NCBI RefSeq assembly: GCF_029889845.1
Contig: NZ_JARANV010000012.1
Coordinates: 1 to 64,000, forward strand
Source: Halomonas sp. 25-S5
GTDB taxonomy: Bacteria > Pseudomonadota > Gammaproteobacteria > Pseudomonadales > Halomonadaceae
Direction: 5' to 3'
Length of the DNA: 64,000 bases
The position numbers were made by a program, and so were the translations under genes. Below are positions 7,047 to 15,977 of the stretch, piece after piece. Every line of letters starts with the position of its first letter. Positions within the stretch are counted from its first letter, which is position 1. The notes beneath the pieces are model-generated. The model saw only the letters and a program-made list of their open reading frames with translations, was not told the origin of the DNA and made no database searches.

Positions 7047-9365
7047 TCATCCCGTGAGCCGGATAGGCTCCAGCGCCTCGCCGGGGTCGAGGACCCGGCC
7101 GATGACGCTGGCCCGGGCATAGCCCAGGGCATGCAGGGCTTCCAGGCAGGCCTCGGCGCGCTCGGCGGGCACGCTGGCCAGCAGCCCCCCGGCGGTCTGG
7201 GGGTCGAAGAGCAGCGGGTAGCGCGGGTGCTCGACCCAGGCCGCCGGGTCGCGGATGGCCCGGCGCAGTCGCACGTTGGCGGGCTGCAGGGAGCTCAGGA
7301 TGCCGGCGGCCACGGTCTCCTCCGCCCCCTCGAGCAGCGGCAGGGCCGCCAGGTCGAGCTCGGCATCCACCCCTGAGGGGCGCGTCATCTCCACCAGGTG
7401 CCCGAGCAGGCCGAAGCCGGTGAGGTCCGTGCAGGCACTGGCCCCGTGCTCATGCAGGCAGGCCGCCCCCGCGCGGTTGGACTGGACCATGCTGGCCAGG
7501 GCCGCATCGATCCAGCGCCCCCGGGCGGCGAGCCTCGCGTGGGCGGCGAACAGCGTGCCGGTGCCGATGGGCTTGGTGAGGATCAGCACCTGGCCGGGGC
7601 GCAGCCCGCCCTTGGTCATCAGGGCCGTGTCGGCGCGGCCATCGTCCCCGGCGCTGCCGCTGTCGATCAGGCCATTGACGGCGAAGCCCAGGGCCAGCTC
7701 GCTGCCCTCGCCGGTGTGCCCGCCCACCAGGGCGCAGCCGGCGGCGTTGAGCACCTCCACCGCGCCGCTCATCATCTGGAAGACGGTGTCCTCGACCTTG
7801 GCCTCGAGCCCCTGGGGCACTGTGGCCACGGCGGTGGCGGTCTGCGCCTCGGCGCCCATGGCGAAGATGTCGCCGAGCGCGTGGTTGGCGGCGACCTTGC
7901 CGAACACGTAGGGGTCGTCGATGAAGGCGCGGAAGAAGTCCACGGTATGCACCATGTCCTTGCCCGGTGGCACCCGCACCACGGCGGCGTCGTCCGGGGC
8001 ATGCAGGCCGACCCGCACCTCCTCGCGCGCCACCGGCTCAAGCGTCGAGAGCGCCCGGGAGAGGGTGGTGGCCCCCACCTTGGCCCCGCAGCCGCCGCAG
8101 CGCATGGCGATGGCCGAGACCGCCTGGGCGTTCTCCTCCTCGTCCAGCACTACCTTGCTGGGCCGGGACGCCGGCATGGCACCTTCTTCCATCGGCGGCA
8201 GCTCGTTGAACTTGGCCATGAAGCGCCGGTCGATGCCGTCCTTCCAGCGCCATACCCAGTCACCGGCCAGGCACAGCCCGCCCCGGGAGGCCACTGCGTG
8301 GCGGTCGCCGGTGCTGATCAGCGCCAGCCAGTCGCGCTGCGGGCGATAGGGCGAGAGCGGCCGGCCGGTCACCGCGGCGCGCAGGTTGTCGGCCAGCGGG
8401 CGGCCCTGGCGCACGGCGAAGACTCCGGCCTTCTCGCGGGGATGGTTGACCTGGTGGGCGATGTCGCCGGCGGCGAAGATCCGCGGGTCCGAGAGCGAGC
8501 GCAGGGTGTCGTCGACCTGGATGAAGCCGTCGTCATCCAGCGCGAGCCGGGTGTCCTTGAGCCAGGCGGCGCCGCCGGCATTGGTCACCCAGATGATCTC
8601 GTCGGCGCCGTGCCAGGTGCCATCGGCCGCCTGCAGGCGGCCCGCCTCGACGTCGACCACCTCGGTGGCGGTATGCACCTCGACGCCGCGGCGGGCCAGG
8701 GTGTCTTGGAAGTGCGCGCGCACCCGCGCGTTGTGGGTCGGCAGGGTCCGCTCGCCGCGGGTGAAGAGCGCAAAGGAGAGCTCGGCCGGGTCGCGCCCCC
8801 GGGCGGCCAGCTCGCGGCCCAGCCGGTACTGCATGGCCAGCAGCAGCTCGACGCCGCCGGCGCCGCCGCCGACCACCGCGACGCGGGTCCGGCCCGGGTG
8901 CTCCTCGATGCGCCGGAGCAGCGTCTGCCAGCGGTCGTTGAACTGGTGGATCGGCTTGACCGGGACGGCATGCTCGGCGGCACCGCTGACCGCCTCCACG
9001 CGAGGCGTCGAGCCGATGTTGATCGACATCCAGTCGTAGGGCACCGGGGGGCGCGAGCGGCAGAGCACCTTGCGCTCGTCGTGGTCGATGCCGATGGTCT
9101 CGTCGCTGAAGAAGCGGGCCCCGGCGTATTCGGCCAGCCGGCGCAGGTCGATATGCACCTCGTCGTAGGTGTAGTGCCCGGCGACATAGCCCGGCAGCAT
9201 GCCCGAGTAGGGGGTATGGGTGTCGCGGCAGATCAGAGTGAGCCTGACGCCCGGCTCGGGCTTCATGGCGAAGCGCTTCAGCACCCCCACGTGGGTGTGC
9301 CCGCCGCCGACGAGGACGATATCCCGTAACGCTTGTAACCCCAGGGGCTGCTGCGGTTGCTGCAT
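7047..9365 (-). CDS. selD: Selenide, water dikinase fused to an N-terminal NADH-dehydrogenase-like domain
   Basis: 772 residues, two enzymes in one chain. Residues about 15-390 form an FAD/NAD(P) oxidoreductase: FAD motif VGGGHTHVG (19-27), NAD motif VVGGGAGGVE (164-173) and the second FAD motif FAAGDIA (297-303). Residues about 415-772 are SelD, which makes selenophosphate from selenide and ATP. The catalytic pair is Cys426 and Lys429 in GCGAK; the second cysteine of the E. coli GCGCK is alanine here. The fusion type is known, but the role of the flavin part is not. It may reduce selenium or sulfur compounds for the kinase. No selA, selB or selU is in the window. Confidence 0.9.
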   Translation of the reverse strand: MQQPQQPLGLQALRDIVLVGGGHTHVGVLKRFAMKPEPGVRLTLICRDTHTPYSGMLPGYVAGHYTYDEVHIDLRRLAEYAGARFFSDETIGIDHDERKVLCRSRPPVPYDWMSINIGSTPRVEAVSGAAEHAVPVKPIHQFNDRWQTLLRRIEEHPGRTRVAVVGGGAGGVELLLAMQYRLGRELAARGRDPAELSFALFTRGERTLPTHNARVRAHFQDTLARRGVEVHTATEVVDVEAGRLQAADGTWHGADEIIWVTNAGGAAWLKDTRLALDDDGFIQVDDTLRSLSDPRIFAAGDIAHQVNHPREKAGVFAVRQGRPLADNLRAAVTGRPLSPYRPQRDWLALISTGDRHAVASRGGLCLAGDWVWRWKDGIDRRFMAKFNELPPMEEGAMPASRPSKVVLDEEENAQAVSAIAMRCGGCGAKVGATTLSRALSTLEPVAREEVRVGLHAPDDAAVVRVPPGKDMVHTVDFFRAFIDDPYVFGKVAANHALGDIFAMGAEAQTATAVATVPQGLEAKVEDTVFQMMSGAVEVLNAAGCALVGGHTGEGSELALGFAVNGLIDSGSAGDDGRADTALMTKGGLRPGQVLILTKPIGTGTLFAAHARLAARGRWIDAALASMVQSNRAGAACLHEHGASACTDLTGFGLLGHLVEMTRPSGVDAELDLAALPLLEGAEETVAAGILSSLQPANVRLRRAIRDPAAWVEHPRYPLLFDPQTAGGLLASVPAERAEACLEALHALGYARASVIGRVLDPGEALEPIRLTG

Positions 9366-9422
9366 GATCAGGCTCGCTCTAGATTGGTGGGGTATTAGAG
9401 TGATGAGGTGTTGCCGCCACAG

Positions 9423-9592
9423 TCTAGGAGCCTGTCGGACTTAACGCTGATCTACTGCGAGAACCGGTCTTTCGGCCAACTTCATTCGATCTGATTCGTT
9501 AAATAGCGGGCTATTCGCCTCATCAGATCGATAAACTTGTCTCGAAATCCGTCTCTCTCGCTACGATCGGTCAAACCCGACAGGCTCCTAGA
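9423..9592. mobile_element. 170-bp MITE-like element with perfect 16-bp terminal inverted repeats
   Basis: tctaggagcctgtcgg (9423-9438) is exactly inverted at 9577-9592. The interior is 138 bp, carries no gene, and lies between the divergent selD and egtD genes. Both ends contain ctag, which may be part of the repeat or a target duplication. Size and structure fit a non-autonomous transposable element. No related full IS is in this window; the 25.8 kb IS has different ends. Confidence 0.65.
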
Positions 9593-9674
9593 GGCAAATC
9601 GGTGACGCGACGCCATCCCGGCGGTCGCCGTGGTGCCGGCTTCTGCCAGAACCGTTCGCCAGCGAGGGGCCTCG

Positions 9675-10637
9675 ATGTCCACAGCCGTACACTTCCATGA
9701 CCAGCATGTCGAGGGCGCGGGGGGCACCTTTCGCGACGACGTGATCCAGGGGCTCGGCGCCACGCCCAAGGCCCTCTCGCCCAAGTACTTCTACGACGAG
9801 CGGGGCTCGCGGCTCTTCGAGGCCATCTGCGAGCAGCCGGAGTACTACCTGACGCGCACCGAGGAGGGCATCCTGGCCGGCGCCGCCGCGGAGATCGCGG
9901 CGCTGGTGGGCCCGGGCGCGCTGATGGTCGAGCTCGGCAGCGGCGCCAGCCGCAAGGTCCGGCTGCTGCTGGAGGCGATGCGCCCCCGCCGCTACCTGGG
10001 CATGGACATCTCCCGCGACTTCCTGCTGAAGAGCACCCGTCGCCTGGCGGCGGACTATCCGTGGCTGGAGGTGCATGCCGCCTGGGGGGATTTCTCGCGT
10101 CGCCTGGCGCTGCCGTCGGGCGTCGAGGGGCGACGGATGGTGGCCTTCTTCCCCGGCTCGAGCATCGGCAACTTCACGCCGGCCGAGGCCGAGGCCTTCC
10201 TCTCCCGGCTGCGTCGGGCCCTGCCGCCGGGCAGCGGGGTGCTGGTCGGCGTCGACCTGGTCAAGGAGCGAGGCCTACTGGAGGCGGCCTACAACGACGC
10301 TGCCGGCGTCACGGCGGCCTTCAACCTCAACCTGCTCGAGCGCATGCGCCGCGATCTGGGGGCCGCGGTCGAAGTGGATGCCTTCCAGCACCGGGCCTTC
10401 TTCAATGCGCCGGCATCGCGCATCGAGATGCACCTGGTCAGCCGGCAGCGCCAGGCCATCATCCTCGAGGGGCAGCGCTTCGTCTTCGAGGAAGGCGAGG
10501 CGCTGCATACCGAGAATTCCTGCAAGTACAGCGTGGCGGGCTTCCAGGCCCTGGCGGCGCGTGCCGGTTACCGGTCAGGCGCCGTCTGGTGCGATGACCA
10601 GGCGCTGTTCAGCGTGCACTACCTGGCGAACGACTAG
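9675..10637 (+). CDS. egtD: L-histidine N-alpha-methyltransferase (EgtD family)
   Basis: EgtD adds three methyl groups to histidine from S-adenosylmethionine to give hercynine, the precursor of ergothioneine and selenoneine. The protein is 320 residues from the ATG at 9675 (MSTAVHFHDQ), the family size; the frame is open 15 codons further upstream. Signatures include SPKYFYDERGSRLFEAI, the tyrosine-rich QPEYYLTRTE block and the SAM site VELGSGASRKVRLLL. It lacks the usual egtB partner and instead stands head to head with selD. Family call firm; the final product is open. Confidence 0.9.
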   Translation: MSTAVHFHDQHVEGAGGTFRDDVIQGLGATPKALSPKYFYDERGSRLFEAICEQPEYYLTRTEEGILAGAAAEIAALVGPGALMVELGSGASRKVRLLLEAMRPRRYLGMDISRDFLLKSTRRLAADYPWLEVHAAWGDFSRRLALPSGVEGRRMVAFFPGSSIGNFTPAEAEAFLSRLRRALPPGSGVLVGVDLVKERGLLEAAYNDAAGVTAAFNLNLLERMRRDLGAAVEVDAFQHRAFFNAPASRIEMHLVSRQRQAIILEGQRFVFEEGEALHTENSCKYSVAGFQALAARAGYRSGAVWCDDQALFSVHYLAND

Positions 10638-10667
10638 CCGCTCGACGGGGCCGGACAGCGCGACCCG

Positions 10668-13600
10668 TCAGGCCTCCAGCCGGGTCACGCGGATCGGCAG
10701 GCCCTGGCGCACGGCGGCGCCGCTGATGGGCTCGAGCCAGGTGCCGGCCACCCGGCGGGTCGGGTCCCTGAAGCCCAGGTCATTGAGGCGGACCCCGGCG
10801 CGCAGCCATTCGAGGTCCGGCTGGGACTCGCCGTCTATCACGTGGGGGGTGGCCCCCAGGTCACGGTGGCCGTAGCCGTGCTCGATGCCCAGGGCCCCCG
10901 GCATCACCCCCTCGCCGACCAGCGCCAGGGCGACCACGCTGCCGCCGGGGCTCTCGATGCGGATGGTATCGCCGTGCTGGATGCCGAAGCGCTCGGCGTC
11001 CTGGCGATGCATCATCACCGGGTTGTAGGGCTTGATCATGCGCAGCCGCTCGAGGCCGATGGCGTAGGAGTTCATCAGGTTCGACTTGAACGAGAACGCC
11101 AGCAGCGGCCACTCCTCCTCGGTGAACACCTCGCGCATGGCGCGGCCATCGGCCAGCGGCGGCAGGCCGTGGCAGGGCACGCCGCGGTTGTGCTGACCGC
11201 TCTGGGTGTTGATGCTGGTACCCACCTGCTCATTGTAGATACACAGGGTGCGCTTCCAGGCGCTGGTCAGCTTATCGCCCTTGAAGTGGTCCTTGAAATC
11301 CTCGAATCGGCCGCCGCGGGCATAGAGGTAGGCCACCGGCCCGCGCTCTTCGGGCTTGAGGGTGCGCGAAAGCTTTGGCAGCAGCGGCGCCAGGCCGGCG
11401 TGGGCGATATCGCTCTCGTCGACGTCGGGCAACGGCTCGCCCTGCATGGCCACGTTGGCGGCGGCGCGCAGGAAGAAGTCCTCGGCGCGGTTCAGCGGGT
11501 GCAGCTTGCCCTCGGCGTCGGGGATCGCTCCCTCGCCGAAGCCGGGCAGCCCCAGGCGCTTGGCCGTGGCGATGAAGAAGCTCTCCATGGAGACCGGCTC
11601 GCCTTCCTCGGTCTTCTGCTGGCGCGGCTCAACCACCGGCCAGCAGGCGGTGGTCATCTTGCCCAGGGTGCCCTTCCAGGCGCTGGTGAAGCCCCACACC
11701 TCGTACATCACCGAGTCCGGTACGATGTAGTCGGCGTAGCGGTTGGTCTCGTTGAGGAAGCCGTCGATGGCCACATACAACCCCAGGCGCTTGGGATCCT
11801 TGAGCTTGTCGGCGATCAGCGCCTCCAGACCAGCCTGGCCGTAGATGGGGTTGGCCATGCAGCCGATCACCGCCTTGATCGGGTAGGGGTAGCCGTCCAG
11901 TGCCGAGGGCAGGTGCTCGGTGAGGGTGGGCGGCGCCAGGGAGCGCCACGGTGCCCGCGCCGGGTAGGGGTTCTCGCCGGCGGCCACCTTGCGCTGGTAC
12001 TCGGAGGATTTCTCGTAGGGGAAGCGCGAGCGGGAGAGGAAGATCCCCTGGGGGCCGCGCTTGCCGGGGAAGTTCGCCAGGTCGTAGCGGGGGCCTTCGC
12101 CCACGCCGTTGAACTGGCCGCCGCCGGGGGCGCTGCCGCCCTTGCGGTTGTGGTTGCCGGCCAGCACGTTGAGCATCTGCACCGCAAAGGCGGCGTAGAA
12201 GCCGTTGCCGGACATCATGCCGCCGTGGCAGTTGACCACGGCGCGGCGGCCGTGGCTGGCGTAGCGCCGGGCCAGCTCGACGATGGGCTTCTCGGGGATA
12301 CCGCAGTGCTCGGCATAGTCGGCCAGGCTGTGCTCGTGGGCCGCCTCGCGCAGCAGTGTCATGCTGCTTTTGACGCGCACCGTGTCGCCATCGGCAAGCT
12401 CCACCTCGCGGTCGACGAACAACTCGGCGACCATTACCGTGTCGCTCGCCACCAGCTCGCCGTCGGCGACCACCATGGGCAGGTCATTCTCGCTGTCGGC
12501 TTCGGCCTGGTCCAAGTCGCTGGCGCGCAGGAAGCGGCCACGGCGCGGGTGGCCTTCGCTGTCGATCACCAGGTGGGTGGCATTGGTGTGGGTGGTCTCG
12601 TCGGCGGCGTCCGCGGCGGGCTGGCCGGGCAGCGCCAGGAAGTCCTTCGCGTAACCCTCGTTGTCGAGCAGCCACTGGATCACGGCCATGGCGAAGGCGC
12701 TGTCGGTGCCCGGGCGGATCGGCACCCAGCGGTTGCGGTCGGTGGCGTGGGAGACCGAGGCGTTGAGGCCCGGGTCCACCACCACGTACTCCAGGGTGCC
12801 GGCGGCACGTGCCTGGGCGATCAGCCGCCCCTGGCGCTTGAAGGGGTTGCCGGCCTGGCTGGGTGCACAGCCGATGTACATGATGAAGCGCGCGTTCTGG
12901 ATGTCCGGCTTGACGTGGGCGAACTTCTTCATGTCGTTCATCACCGCGCCGGAGCCCATGCGGAAGGCCAGTCCGCAGTAGGAGCCGTGGTGGCCGTAGT
13001 TGCGGGTGCCGAAGGCGTTGAAGGTGAAACGCTTGAGCAGCGCCGAGCGGCCGTAGTCGGTGGCCTCCATCACCATCAGCTGGTTGGCCTTGGGGCCGTA
13101 CTCGGGGTTCTCCGGGTCGATGGGGGTGTCGACATCGTGGATGGCACGCAGCCCGTCCACCTGGCCCTCGCCGAACAGGTCGCCGCCCTCACAGATCTCC
13201 TCGATGACCTGCTCGAAGGGCACTTTCTGCCATTCACGGCCGCCGCGCCCACCGACCCGCTTGAGGCAGTGGGTGACGCGGAAGGGGCTATCGATCTGCG
13301 CCATCATGGCGTTGCCCCGGGCGCAGGCGGTGGAGCGGTTCTGCTGACCCTGGTCGCCATAGGCGCTCAGCCCGCGCAGGGCATCGGCCACCGGGGTACG
13401 CATGGGCAGGTGCTCGTCGGCGGAAAGCGGGTTGTACGGGTTGCCGGCGACGCGCAGCACCTGGTCGGTGTCGTTGTCGATACGCACCCGCACGCCGCAC
13501 TTGGTGGTGCAGCCGTAGCAGACGGTGAAGGCGAGGCGCTGGTCCGGGTTGAGGGTCAGCTCGCCGCTCTGCGGGTCGACGGTGTATTCCGGCGCCAGTG

Positions 13601-13769
13601 AGTTGCCGTGGATGCGGTGCTCGGGTTTTTCGCCGGCGCTGCCGGTGACCCCCTTGCCCATCTTGAGCAGCGGGTCGGCGTAGCCGGCGGCGAAGGTGGC
13701 GGCACCGCCGGCGGCGACGGCACCTTTCATGAAGCGACGGCGTGAGGTATCGACAGGGAACTTAGCCAT
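10668..13769 (-). CDS. ttrA: Tetrathionate-reductase-type molybdopterin catalytic subunit TtrA
   Basis: 1033 residues, matching TtrA of about 1020. A twin-arginine signal (TSRRRFMKGA, residues 8-17) sends the folded protein to the periplasmic side. A [4Fe-4S] site is formed by Cys84, Cys87, Cys91 and Cys149 (CYGCTTKC and ACARGN). YCGLAFRMGSG with Cys265, the likely molybdenum ligand, matches TtrA, as does the PGTDSAFAM region. TtrA reduces tetrathionate to thiosulfate with TtrB and TtrC. The ATG at 13769 overlaps the ttrC stop by 8 bases and removes a non-signal N-terminal stretch. TtrA-like enzymes also include selenate reductases, so the substrate is not certain. Confidence 0.87.
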   Translation of the reverse strand: MAKFPVDTSRRRFMKGAVAAGGAATFAAGYADPLLKMGKGVTGSAGEKPEHRIHGNSLAPEYTVDPQSGELTLNPDQRLAFTVCYGCTTKCGVRVRIDNDTDQVLRVAGNPYNPLSADEHLPMRTPVADALRGLSAYGDQGQQNRSTACARGNAMMAQIDSPFRVTHCLKRVGGRGGREWQKVPFEQVIEEICEGGDLFGEGQVDGLRAIHDVDTPIDPENPEYGPKANQLMVMEATDYGRSALLKRFTFNAFGTRNYGHHGSYCGLAFRMGSGAVMNDMKKFAHVKPDIQNARFIMYIGCAPSQAGNPFKRQGRLIAQARAAGTLEYVVVDPGLNASVSHATDRNRWVPIRPGTDSAFAMAVIQWLLDNEGYAKDFLALPGQPAADAADETTHTNATHLVIDSEGHPRRGRFLRASDLDQAEADSENDLPMVVADGELVASDTVMVAELFVDREVELADGDTVRVKSSMTLLREAAHEHSLADYAEHCGIPEKPIVELARRYASHGRRAVVNCHGGMMSGNGFYAAFAVQMLNVLAGNHNRKGGSAPGGGQFNGVGEGPRYDLANFPGKRGPQGIFLSRSRFPYEKSSEYQRKVAAGENPYPARAPWRSLAPPTLTEHLPSALDGYPYPIKAVIGCMANPIYGQAGLEALIADKLKDPKRLGLYVAIDGFLNETNRYADYIVPDSVMYEVWGFTSAWKGTLGKMTTACWPVVEPRQQKTEEGEPVSMESFFIATAKRLGLPGFGEGAIPDAEGKLHPLNRAEDFFLRAAANVAMQGEPLPDVDESDIAHAGLAPLLPKLSRTLKPEERGPVAYLYARGGRFEDFKDHFKGDKLTSAWKRTLCIYNEQVGTSINTQSGQHNRGVPCHGLPPLADGRAMREVFTEEEWPLLAFSFKSNLMNSYAIGLERLRMIKPYNPVMMHRQDAERFGIQHGDTIRIESPGGSVVALALVGEGVMPGALGIEHGYGHRDLGATPHVIDGESQPDLEWLRAGVRLNDLGFRDPTRRVAGTWLEPISGAAVRQGLPIRVTRLEA

Positions 13770-14955
13770 GGCCGGGGGCTCCTTCAGTGGTTTCCGCAGC
13801 GCTCTGGGCGTCGGGTTGTGCGGGGGGAATGTCGGCGGCACTGCCGCCCTGGCGGGCCTGGCGCCACGGCACGAAGAGATCGATCAGCAGGATGGCGGCG
13901 AGCCACAGGCCGAAGGTGCCGACGATGCCCAGGATGCCGGAGGAGCCAGCGGGAATGCCGTAGTGGTGGAAGCCGGCACTGTTGCGGGCGATGGTCTGCA
14001 CGTCCATCAACACCACCCAGCGGAACATCCAGCCCACGTGCAGGGCCACCAGGCCCAGCACCCAGGCCCAGGTATAGAGTGCCGGGCGACGCGCGGCGGG
14101 GCGGGTGAGCAGGTAGAGCACGGCGCCGAACAGGGCCACGCCGGTGAGGCCACCCCACAAGGCGGTGCTGCGCCACTCGGCGCTGTCGCGCACCGACTCC
14201 ATGGCCGCGGCCACCGAGCCGACGTTGGCGTTGATGCCGTCGAGGAACCAGCTGCCGGCGGCGATGCCGGCCACCAGGCAGGCGCCCAGCATCACCTTGA
14301 GCATCTGCCTGTTGATCGCAGTGCTGCGCTCGCCGGCCACGCGGTTGAGCACCAGGATCAGGCCGGTGGCGGCGATAAAGCCGGTGGCCACGAACATCGG
14401 CGGTAGCCACAGGGTGTGCCACAGTGGGCGGGCCTTGACGATGGCCACCTCGGCGCCGGTGTAGAGCATGATGCCGGTGGAGAGGGCCAGGGTGCCCAGG
14501 CCCACCAGCACCAGCAGGGCGCGCGGGGTAGGGGAGTTGCCCAGCGACAGCCAGCGGGCAATGAAGCCGGCGATGCCGGGCGCCTGACGATGGGCCTGCA
14601 GCGCCGGGCGCCAGGCCAGCCAGGCCAGCACGATTACGCCTACCACGTATAGCGGCAGGATCAGGCTGCCGATGGACATCCATGAGTGGCTGTTGGCGTA
14701 GGCGTAGAAGTGCCAGAAGCGCAGCGGCTGGTGCAGGTCGGCGAGCAGCGCCACCGGGGCCACCAGGGTGGTGGTCAGGCAGGCGAGCAGGGCCAGGCGT
14801 GCGGTAGGCAACCAGGCCTTCTTGCCGAACACCAGCGCCGGGGCGGCCAGCCACAGGGTGGCGTAGGAGAGGGCGATCAGGAAAAAGTACTGCACTGCCC
14901 AGGGGTACCAGGCGATGTCGTAGCGCGGGGCGAGCAGCTCAATGGCGGAATTCAT
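13762..14955 (-). CDS. ttrC: NrfD/TtrC-type membrane anchor subunit
   Basis: 397 residues with nine or more hydrophobic helices (PWAVQYFFLIALSYATLWLA at the start), the NrfD/PsrC fold that takes electrons from quinol and anchors TtrA and TtrB. It is somewhat longer than enterobacterial TtrC (about 340). It starts inside the 3' end of ttrB and its stop overlaps ttrA, so ttrB-ttrC-ttrA is one tight operon in the Salmonella BCA order. No ttrR/ttrS two-component system is in the window. Confidence 0.85.
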   Translation of the reverse strand: MNSAIELLAPRYDIAWYPWAVQYFFLIALSYATLWLAAPALVFGKKAWLPTARLALLACLTTTLVAPVALLADLHQPLRFWHFYAYANSHSWMSIGSLILPLYVVGVIVLAWLAWRPALQAHRQAPGIAGFIARWLSLGNSPTPRALLVLVGLGTLALSTGIMLYTGAEVAIVKARPLWHTLWLPPMFVATGFIAATGLILVLNRVAGERSTAINRQMLKVMLGACLVAGIAAGSWFLDGINANVGSVAAAMESVRDSAEWRSTALWGGLTGVALFGAVLYLLTRPAARRPALYTWAWVLGLVALHVGWMFRWVVLMDVQTIARNSAGFHHYGIPAGSSGILGIVGTFGLWLAAILLIDLFVPWRQARQGGSAADIPPAQPDAQSAAETTEGAPGHG

Positions 14956-15715
14956 AGCCCATCTCCTTGCCGTGGGGGTCGAGGACGTCCAGGGCCACCG
15001 GCGCGGCGTCGGGGCGAGTGACGAAGCGCTCGTCCATGCCGAGGTAGAAGACCTGGGGCCGGGTGTTCTTCTCGGGCTGCAGCACCATCAGATTATTGCG
15101 GTGCTCGGCGATCATGCGGCTGATCTGGCTCTCGGGGTCGCGCATGTCGCCGATGATCCGCGCGCCGCCCACGCAGCTCTCCACGCAGGCTGGCAGTAGG
15201 CCCGCCTCCAGGCGGTGGGCGCAGAAGGTGCACTTGTCGGCGGTCTGGGTGCGCTCGTTGATGAAGCGGGCATCGTAGGGGCAGGCGTTGACGCAGTAGG
15301 CGCAGCCCACGCAGCGGTCGCTGTCGACCACCACGATGCCGTCCTGGCGCTGGTAGGTGGCCTCCACCGGACAGACCGGCACGCAGGGCGGGTTCTCGCA
15401 GTGGTTGCAGAGCCTCGGCAGCATGAAGGTGGCGACCTCACCGGTCTCCTGGTGCTCCACCTCGTACTGGGCAACGGTGGTGCGAAAGCTGCCCAGCGGG
15501 GCGGCGTTCTCGATATGGCACGACACGGTGCAGGCCTGGCAGCCGATGCACTGGCGTAGGTCGATGAGCATGCCGTAGCGCTTGCTGGGATCGCCTTCAC
15601 GGCGGGGTGGCTGCTGGTTGATGCCGGCGCTGGCGACGCTCGAGAGCGGCACCATCGCGGCGCCCGCGCTGAGGCGGGCCAGCTGGCCGAGAAGGGAACG
15701 GCGAATGGGGTCCAT
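14939..15715 (-). CDS. ttrB: Four-cluster ferredoxin electron-transfer subunit TtrB
   Basis: 258 residues. The N-terminus (DPIRRSLLGQLARLSAGAAM) looks like a Tat or hitchhiker-type signal. Sixteen cysteines in four groups bind four [4Fe-4S] clusters: Cys56/59/62/66 in CIGCQACTVSC, then CNHCENPPC, CVGCAYCVNACPYDARF and CTFC with CVESC. This is the DmsB/NrfC/TtrB family, carrying electrons from TtrC to TtrA. GGAGG lies 6 bases before the ATG. First gene of the operon, 91 bp downstream of a perfect FNR box. Confidence 0.88.
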   Translation of the reverse strand: MDPIRRSLLGQLARLSAGAAMVPLSSVASAGINQQPPRREGDPSKRYGMLIDLRQCIGCQACTVSCHIENAAPLGSFRTTVAQYEVEHQETGEVATFMLPRLCNHCENPPCVPVCPVEATYQRQDGIVVVDSDRCVGCAYCVNACPYDARFINERTQTADKCTFCAHRLEAGLLPACVESCVGGARIIGDMRDPESQISRMIAEHRNNLMVLQPEKNTRPQVFYLGMDERFVTRPDAAPVALDVLDPHGKEMGYEFRH

Positions 15716-15805
15716 GGCGCCTCCGGTGGCCTGGGTGGGGCGGGGTTGCCGCCTGACGGGTCAAGGTTGATACCGGAAGGCTACCTGCGACCAAGGTCTA
15801 GGCAT

Positions 15806-15819
15806 TTGATGTCGATCAA
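15806..15819. promoter_or_regulatory. FNR/ANR box upstream of ttrBCA
   Basis: TTGAT-GTCG-ATCAA is a perfect match to the FNR/ANR consensus TTGAT-N4-ATCAA. It lies 91 bp upstream of the ttrB start, a fitting position for an activator of an anaerobic respiratory operon. Confidence 0.8.
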
Positions 15820-15909
15820 GGGATTGTTAGTAATCTCTTAATCCTGGCGTAATGTTAGTGCAAGTCATTGAGTTTAAAAGGTTTTAAGGATGCCTGGCGG
15901 GCAAGAAAA

Positions 15910-15936
15910 AACGCCCCGCCTGCAGGGCGGAGCGTT
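15910..15936 (-). terminator. Rho-independent terminator of the small HTH gene
   Basis: An 11-bp stem with one mismatch (15910-15920 with 15926-15936) has a 5-base loop and, on the minus strand, a run of six T. It stands about 40 bp after the HTH stop and separates that gene from the ttr promoter. Confidence 0.8.
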
Positions 15937-15977
15937 CGCTGTTCGTCATCGTGCCGGCCTCCCGCGGGAGGGAGTGA

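Noticed and set aside
7398-9329. A 643-codon open frame opposite selD
   Set aside because: No recognisable motifs, and selD has all catalytic and nucleotide-binding motifs on the other strand.
9482-9784. A 100-codon minus-strand frame from the MITE into egtD
   Set aside because: It joins the repeat element to antisense of the egtD 5' end and has no family motif.
10842-13601. A 919-codon open frame on the plus strand opposite ttrA
   Set aside because: It is antisense to a gene with full TtrA motifs; its translation is rich in His, Gly, Val and Ala without domains, as expected for a shadow frame in GC-rich DNA.
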